Positions 6,675 through 10,712 of a stretch of DNA of 10,712 nt are shown here, one piece after another; position 1 is the first letter of the stretch, and every line of letters begins with the position of its first letter. The DNA comes from Actinomycetota bacterium. GTDB taxonomy: Bacteria > Actinomycetota > Actinomycetes > Mycobacteriales > Mycobacteriaceae. The DNA is taken from contig SYAB01000063.1 in NCBI GenBank assembly GCA_005787665.1, forward strand, positions 1 to 10,712, written 5' to 3'. Below the pieces are notes generated by a model, which saw only the letters and a list, made by a program, of their open reading frames with translations, searched no databases and had not been told where the DNA came from. The position numbers were made by a program, and so were the translations under genes.

Positions 6675-8349
6675 AACCGATGGCGCTGTAGTTCAAGTCG
6701 CCCAATCCGGCCGGTCCGAAATTCGCCAGGTTGCTGCGCACCGCCACGTTGCCCGGGGACTGGAACAGGGCCAGGCTGAAGACTTCCTCCCAGAGCAGTG
6801 CGTCGACCTCATTGGCCAGCGCGCGCGCCTTCACCGGATCGAGTTCGTCGAGCACCTGCTCCACCTTCGCGTCGATCGCCGGTGAGGAGATCTTGCCGAA
6901 GTTGCTCTCGGCGTCGGTGGTGAAGATCTGGTTGAGGCAGCACAGCGAGAAGGCGTCGCCGACCCAGGAGAACTGGGTGATGTCGAAGTCGCCGACATTG
7001 ACGTAGTTGGTGAAGAACCCGTTGGCGGGCTTGACGTCCAATTCCAGCTTGACCCCGATCTGGGCCAGGTTGTTCTGGGTCACCTGGGCCACCTGCCGGG
7101 CGCTCTGCGCGTCGTAGAGAACGTTGCGGATCACCAGCCGCTTGCCGTCCTTCTCCCGGAACTCCCCGTTGAGTTTCCAGCCCAGCGCGTCGAGTTCGGC
7201 TTTGGCCTTCTCCGGGTCGTAACCCACCACGGCGCTGTTGTCCTGGTAGCCCTCCTGGCCGGCGACGAATACGTGATTGCCCAGCGGAACGGGCTTGTCC
7301 ACCAGGCCACGCTGGGTGACGTTGACGATCGCCTGGCGGTCGATGCCCTTGGCGACGGCCTGCCTCAGCGCCTTGTCGGACAGGATCGAGCCGGGCGCGC
7401 CGTTGAACGTCAGGTGATACCAGCTCGGCCCGGGGGCGCGGCGGATCGAGATGCCCTCGGTGCGCTGGGCGATGGTCAGTTCGTCGAGCGAGGCGATGCC
7501 GGTGGCGTCGATGGTGTTGTTCTGCAGGGCCGGGATGCGGGCCGCGTCATCGAGGGCCAGGTAGGTGATCGAGTCCAACAGCGCCGGGGTGCCCCACCAG
7601 TTCGGGTTGCGGTTCAGCGTGATGCGCTGGGCGGTGCGATCGACGTTGGACACCGCGAACGGACCGGCCGACGGCCCGGGTTTGTCCAACTGACCCTTGT
7701 TGAAGACGTCCGGGTCGGCGGTCATGGCCTTGGGCAGCAGCATGGTGTTACCGGCGAACATCCCGCGCCACTCCGGATAGTGCTGGGCGAAGGTCATCAC
7801 CGCCTGGCGGTCATCGGCGCCGCGGGTCACCGACGCCACCCGGTCCGACCCGTTGGGCGAGGCGATCGCGAAGGCCTTGTCCTTGCCACTGGTGGCGTTG
7901 ACCTGGGAGGCGATGTCCTCCCAGGTGAGCGGGGTGCCGTCTGACCAGGTGGCCTTCGGGTTGATCGTGTAGGTCACGACCTGCGGGTCGGTCGAGGTCA
8001 ACTCCACGCTGGTGAAGTAGTCGGTGTTGACCTTCATCGTGCCGTCCCCCGCGACGATGAAAGCGCGCGGCATGGTCGGCCGCAGCAGTGAGGCGGTGTC
8101 GGCCTCGTTGCCGTCGATGTTGAGGGTGTTGAAGTTCGACGGCACGGCGCCGATCGCCAGTCGCACGCTGCCGCCCTGCTTCAGGGTCGACGGGTCCTGC
8201 GGGTTGATGTCGCCGGCACTGCCGAGTTCGGCGTTGCCGCGAGTGGAGGCGGCGTCGCGGGCCGGCGTCGAGCAACCGGCCAGCGCCAAGGTCGCGGCTG
8301 CGGTCATGGCTGCGATCCGGCCGGCTCGCCGGCGCAGGGTTTGGGTCAC
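6664..8349 (-). CDS. oppA: Oligopeptide ABC transporter substrate-binding lipoprotein OppA
   Basis: Extracytoplasmic solute-binding protein of family 5 (peptide/nickel type), 561 residues. The signal peptide has basic residues RRRAGR, a hydrophobic stretch, and a lipobox LAGC with the lipidated Cys26, so it is membrane-anchored outside the cell. The family block WSDGTPLTWEDI lies at about 135-146. The sequence from DINPQDP onward and the ending YSAIGFMK match what I recall of M. tuberculosis OppA (Rv1280c), the receptor of the OppABCD importer linked to peptide and glutathione uptake. The GTG start at 8349 is chosen because AGGAG lies seven bases upstream (8357-8361) and the lipoprotein signal begins immediately. 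In M. tuberculosis oppA directly follows oppD; here a gene on the opposite strand lies between them. The last 11 bases overlap the convergent hydrolase gene. A vicinal Cys pair (470-471) is unusual for an exported domain. Confidence 0.9.
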   Translation of the reverse strand: MTQTLRRRAGRIAAMTAAATLALAGCSTPARDAASTRGNAELGSAGDINPQDPSTLKQGGSVRLAIGAVPSNFNTLNIDGNEADTASLLRPTMPRAFIVAGDGTMKVNTDYFTSVELTSTDPQVVTYTINPKATWSDGTPLTWEDIASQVNATSGKDKAFAIASPNGSDRVASVTRGADDRQAVMTFAQHYPEWRGMFAGNTMLLPKAMTADPDVFNKGQLDKPGPSAGPFAVSNVDRTAQRITLNRNPNWWGTPALLDSITYLALDDAARIPALQNNTIDATGIASLDELTIAQRTEGISIRRAPGPSWYHLTFNGAPGSILSDKALRQAVAKGIDRQAIVNVTQRGLVDKPVPLGNHVFVAGQEGYQDNSAVVGYDPEKAKAELDALGWKLNGEFREKDGKRLVIRNVLYDAQSARQVAQVTQNNLAQIGVKLELDVKPANGFFTNYVNVGDFDITQFSWVGDAFSLCCLNQIFTTDAESNFGKISSPAIDAKVEQVLDELDPVKARALANEVDALLWEEVFSLALFQSPGNVAVRSNLANFGPAGLGDLNYSAIGFMK

Positions 8350-8356
8350 GGGTCAT

Positions 8357-8361
8357 CTCCT
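8357..8361 (-). promoter_or_regulatory. Ribosome binding site of oppA
   Basis: On the minus strand this reads AGGAG, seven bases before the GTG at 8349. It is the clearest Shine-Dalgarno in the window. It decides the start against the ATG at 8356, which opens a different, non-conserved frame. Confidence 0.65.
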
Positions 8362-8379
8362 GGTGTCGGCTTCGTCAAA

Positions 8380-8385
8380 ATGCTA
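8380..8385 (-). promoter_or_regulatory. -10-like element for oppA
   Basis: The minus strand reads TAGCAT (TANNNT type). A transcript starting 6 to 8 bases further on would have a leader of roughly 22-25 bases containing the AGGAG. This would give oppA its own promoter despite its separation from oppD. No -35 match was seen. Confidence 0.35.
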
Positions 8386-8403
8386 GCCACCCCGGACCTG
8401 AAG

Positions 8404-8409
8404 TAGCGT
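8404..8409 (+). promoter_or_regulatory. -10-like element for the CDF-like gene
   Basis: TAGCGT sits eight bases before the ATG at 8418, so transcription could begin on the start codon (leaderless). No Shine-Dalgarno precedes this gene, which agrees. It is 18 bases from the oppA -10-like box on the other strand, so the two promoters would face away from each other and compete for space. Confidence 0.38.
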
Positions 8410-8417
8410 GATCTGCC

Positions 8418-9425
8418 ATGGCAGTGCCGTCAACGCCGCCGACGGCCCAGACCGTGCTGGAGGTCGAGACCCGCAGTCTGCGGACCCACCTGTGGGTCGC
8501 GCTGATGTTGGGCGTTCTGGGTTTCGTCGCCTACGGGGTGACCTCCGTGGCGGCCACCCAGTTGGATGGGGCCATCTCGCTGATCGACGCGGCCACGGCC
8601 TATCTGGCCATCGGTCTTGCGCGCATCGCCGCCGTTCCGCCGAGTCCCCAAGCACCCCGCGGCCGCTTGGCCTTGGAAAACCTGTACGTGCTGTTCCGGT
8701 CCTTGATGATCCTCGGGGTGGTCGTGGCCGGGGTCGCCGCCAACGGCACCAAGATCATCGAGTATCTGCTCACCCGACAAGGGGAACTGCCCGAGTACGG
8801 GCTGGCGGCGGTCTACACCGCCTTCGCCGCGGTCGTGGGGTTCTTGGTGGTGGCCAACCACAAGCGCAACAACCGATCCATCGGCGGGGTGTCCTCGTTG
8901 TTGAAAGTGGAAGCCGGGGGCGCCAGGCTGGATGCCTGGCTGAGCGCCGGCCTCTGCGCGGCTCTGCTGGTCGTGGCGGTGTTGCCCAGCGGCACCCGGC
9001 TGACGTCGGCGAGTTTCGACATCCGCCAGATCGCCGACAGCCTGATCGTGGTGGTGATCTGCGCGCTGCTGGTCTGGGAGCCGCTGCGGCAGGTCCGGTT
9101 GGAGTTCGGCCGGCTTTCCGGTCGCAGGACCGATGGTGAAGTCGACGACGCAGTGCGCGCCGCCCTTGATGACATCGCCCGTGAGCATGACTCGGCGGAC
9201 GCCTTCGGGTTGGTGGACGTCTTCTCCGTCCGCCGGGGCAAAGTGGTGGAGGTCGACGTCCACGTGTCCTACACCGGAGCCCGCACCGTCGACGAACAGG
9301 ACGAGATCCGCGCCGACCTCCTGGCCGAACTGCGGCAGCGGATCGGCCCGGTGCGTATGACGCTGGTGTTCACCCGGCGGCCGATTCATGATCCGCCGCA
9401 GCCGGGGCTGGACATGGCGAAGTGA
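8418..9425 (+). CDS. Cation diffusion facilitator (CDF)-like membrane protein with cytoplasmic C-terminal domain
   Basis: A 335-residue inner-membrane protein with about six hydrophobic segments (roughly 25-47, 49-73, 89-108, 128-147, 172-190, 205-221). A charged C-terminal domain (about 240-320) ends in a beta strand VRMTLVFTRRP, as in the ferredoxin-like domain of CDF transporters (FieF/YiiP, CzcD). CDF proteins export Zn, Fe, Mn or similar divalent metals in exchange for protons. Helix 2 contains LDGAISLID (Asp57) and helix 5 contains EAGGARLD (Asp172), which align with the second aspartates of the family's (D/H)xxxD metal site. The first ligand positions are Ile53 and Gly168, so the canonical four-ligand site is incomplete. 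Asp207 in helix 6 fits a conserved family Asp. The gene sits antisense between oppA and oppD and ends two bases from the end of oppD. A metal-transport role is uncertain. Confidence 0.75.
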   Translation: MAVPSTPPTAQTVLEVETRSLRTHLWVALMLGVLGFVAYGVTSVAATQLDGAISLIDAATAYLAIGLARIAAVPPSPQAPRGRLALENLYVLFRSLMILGVVVAGVAANGTKIIEYLLTRQGELPEYGLAAVYTAFAAVVGFLVVANHKRNNRSIGGVSSLLKVEAGGARLDAWLSAGLCAALLVVAVLPSGTRLTSASFDIRQIADSLIVVVICALLVWEPLRQVRLEFGRLSGRRTDGEVDDAVRAALDDIAREHDSADAFGLVDVFSVRRGKVVEVDVHVSYTGARTVDEQDEIRADLLAELRQRIGPVRMTLVFTRRPIHDPPQPGLDMAK

Positions 9426-9427
9426 CG

Positions 9428-10712
9428 CTACCGGCGGCGCCTGGGATCCGGCTGGGGGATCGCCGCCAGCAATCGCCGGGTGTACTCGTGCTGTGGGTCG
9501 GCGAACACCGTGTCGCTGTCGCCGTATTCGACGATCGCCCCGCGGTACATCACCGCCACCTGGTGGGCCAGGTGCTTGACCACCGACAGGTCGTGCGAGA
9601 CGAACAAGTAGGACAAGCCGAAGTCGCGTTGCAGGTCCAGCAGCAGGTTGATGATCCCGGCCTGGATCGAGACGTCCAGAGCCGAGACCGGTTCGTCCAG
9701 CGCCAGGATTCTGGGTTGCAACGCCAGCGCGCGGGCGATCCCGATCCGCTGCTTCTGCCCGCCGGAGAACTCGCCGGGGTAGCGGCTGGCGTCGGCGCGG
9801 CGCAGCCCGACGATCTAGAGTAGTTCGGCCACTCGGGCGTCGGTCGCCGTCTTGTCGAAACCGTTGGCGGCCAACGGTTCGGCGAGGATGTCGAACACCG
9901 GCAGCCGCGGGTCCAGGGCGGCCACCGGATCCTGGAAGACCACCTGCAGTTCGCTGCGCAACTCGCGGCGCCGCGCGGCGGTGAGGGTGGCGACATCACT
10001 GCCGAGCACCTCGATCGACCCGGACTGCGGCGCACGCACCTCCAGGATCTCGTGCAGGGTGGTCGACGTTCCCGAGCCGGACTCCCCGACGATGCCGAGC
10101 TTGCGGCCCTGGTCCAGATCGAAACTGACGTGGTCGACGGCGCGTACCTCGCCGATCTTGCGGCGGAACACCATTCCCTTGGTCAGCGTGTAGGTCCGGG
10201 ACAGGTCGCGGACCCGCAACACCGTCGTCGGTTCGGGCTCCTCGGCTGCCGGGGGTTCGACGGACACGCCGTAGATGTCGGCCGCGCTGCGGCCCGTCAC
10301 CGCCGCGGTGCGAATGCAGGCCGCGGCATGTCCCGGCCCGATGTCGATCAGGTTCGGCTCCGCGGCCCGGCACTCGTCGCCAGCCAGTGGGCAGCGTGGT
10401 GCGAACGGGCAGCCCGGCGGCAGCGCCATCAGCGAGGGCGGTGCGCCCGGGATCGGTACCAGTCGCTCCCCGCGTGGTGCCCCGAGGCGGGGCACCGAGC
10501 CCAGTAGTCCGGCGGTGTAGGGCATGCGGCGATCGGTGTAGAGGTGTGCCACGGGGGCGGTCTCCACCGCCCGGCCGGCGTACATCACCAGGGCCCGGTC
10601 GGCGAACTCGGCCACCACCCCCAGGTCGTGGGTGATGATCAGCACCCCGGCCCCGGTGACGTCGCGGGCGGTCTTGAGCACCTCGTGGATCTGGGCCTGC
10701 ACGGTGACGTCC
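9428..10712 (-). pseudogene. oppD: Oligopeptide ABC transporter ATP-binding protein OppD (fused double ATPase), amber-interrupted and 5'-truncated by the window
   Basis: The frame is read from the right edge, so the start and the first Walker A are outside. It opens with the first ATPase's D-loop (DVTVQAQ), then the H-loop IITHDLG and the OppD/DppD C-terminal region with cysteines in [11 protein letters not shown] and AAC. This four-Cys set is reported to hold an Fe-S cluster in mycobacterial relatives. A linker leads to a second ATPase with Q-loop VVFQDP, signature FSGGQKQR, Walker B ILALDEP and H-loop VSHDL. There are two lesions. The Walker A reads GESGSGTST, with Thr replacing the essential Lys (codon 10067-10069). 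An in-frame TAG at 9815-9817 falls in ELL*IVGL, between Q-loop and signature. Reading continues in the same frame to the stop at 9428, so the TAG is a single substitution, not a frameshift. The product would lose the second site's signature, Walker B and H-loop. OppD normally powers OppBC, whose genes are expected to the right. Confidence 0.82.

Noticed and set aside
8430..9389. A 319-codon minus-strand open frame opposite the CDF-like gene, which could have joined oppD and oppA
   Set aside because: The translation is His/Gln/Gly-rich low complexity with no transporter motifs, while the plus strand gives a clear six-helix membrane protein.
9428..9721. A separate 97-residue ATP-binding protein
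   Set aside because: It has Walker B and H-loop but no Walker A, begins mid-domain at a TTG, and is in frame with the upstream part. It is the tail of the interrupted oppD.

Overview
The window is GC-rich with dense coding on both strands and gaps of 2 to about 95 bases. Protein content points to a mycobacterium (Mycolicibacterium/Mycobacterium). The strongest sign is an OppA-type lipoprotein that I recognise as very close to M. tuberculosis Rv1280c, with a fused double-ATPase OppD beside it. On the left is a large coiled-coil ATPase resembling Rv1278. Locus-tag comparisons are from memory and were not searched.

Layout, left to right. (1) 2-2353 (+): C-terminal part of an SMC/SbcC/YhaN-like ATPase whose start lies left of the window. 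(2) 5313-2376 (-): three tightly coupled genes, a wax ester synthase/diacylglycerol acyltransferase (WS/DGAT), a SABATH-type carboxyl methyltransferase and a hot-dog fold thioesterase. They overlap or nearly touch at stop/start codons and look like one lipid-ester transcription unit. (3) 5409-6674 (+): an alpha/beta hydrolase read divergently from that operon. (4) 8349-6664 (-): oppA, the peptide-binding lipoprotein of an Opp importer, whose 3' end overlaps the hydrolase by 11 bases. (5) 8418-9425 (+): a cation diffusion facilitator (CDF)-like membrane protein lying antisense between oppA and oppD. (6) 10712-9428 (-): oppD, which runs off the right edge. It carries an in-frame amber stop and a lysine-to-threonine change in the second Walker A motif, so I call it a probable pseudogene.

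How the genes may work together. In M. tuberculosis, as I recall, the order is Rv1278, Rv1279 (GMC oxidoreductase), then oppA, oppD, oppC and oppB on the minus strand. Here the Rv1278-like and opp genes frame a different block: the lipid-ester operon plus the hydrolase. A CDF gene also separates oppD from oppA. A plausible but untested reading is that the thioesterase frees fatty acid from a thioester, the SABATH enzyme methylates the carboxylate, and WS/DGAT esterifies acyl-CoA, with the divergent hydrolase possibly acting on an ester. The opp system appears to be degenerating or recently mutated in its ATPase.

Two divergent intergenic regions (5314-5408 and 8350-8417) hold all the promoter-like signals I can see. 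Several -10-like hexamers sit 7 to 9 bases from a start codon, as expected for the leaderless transcripts common in mycobacteria. I found no RNA genes, CRISPR array, insertion sequence, attachment site or origin, and no intergenic stretch over 300 bases.
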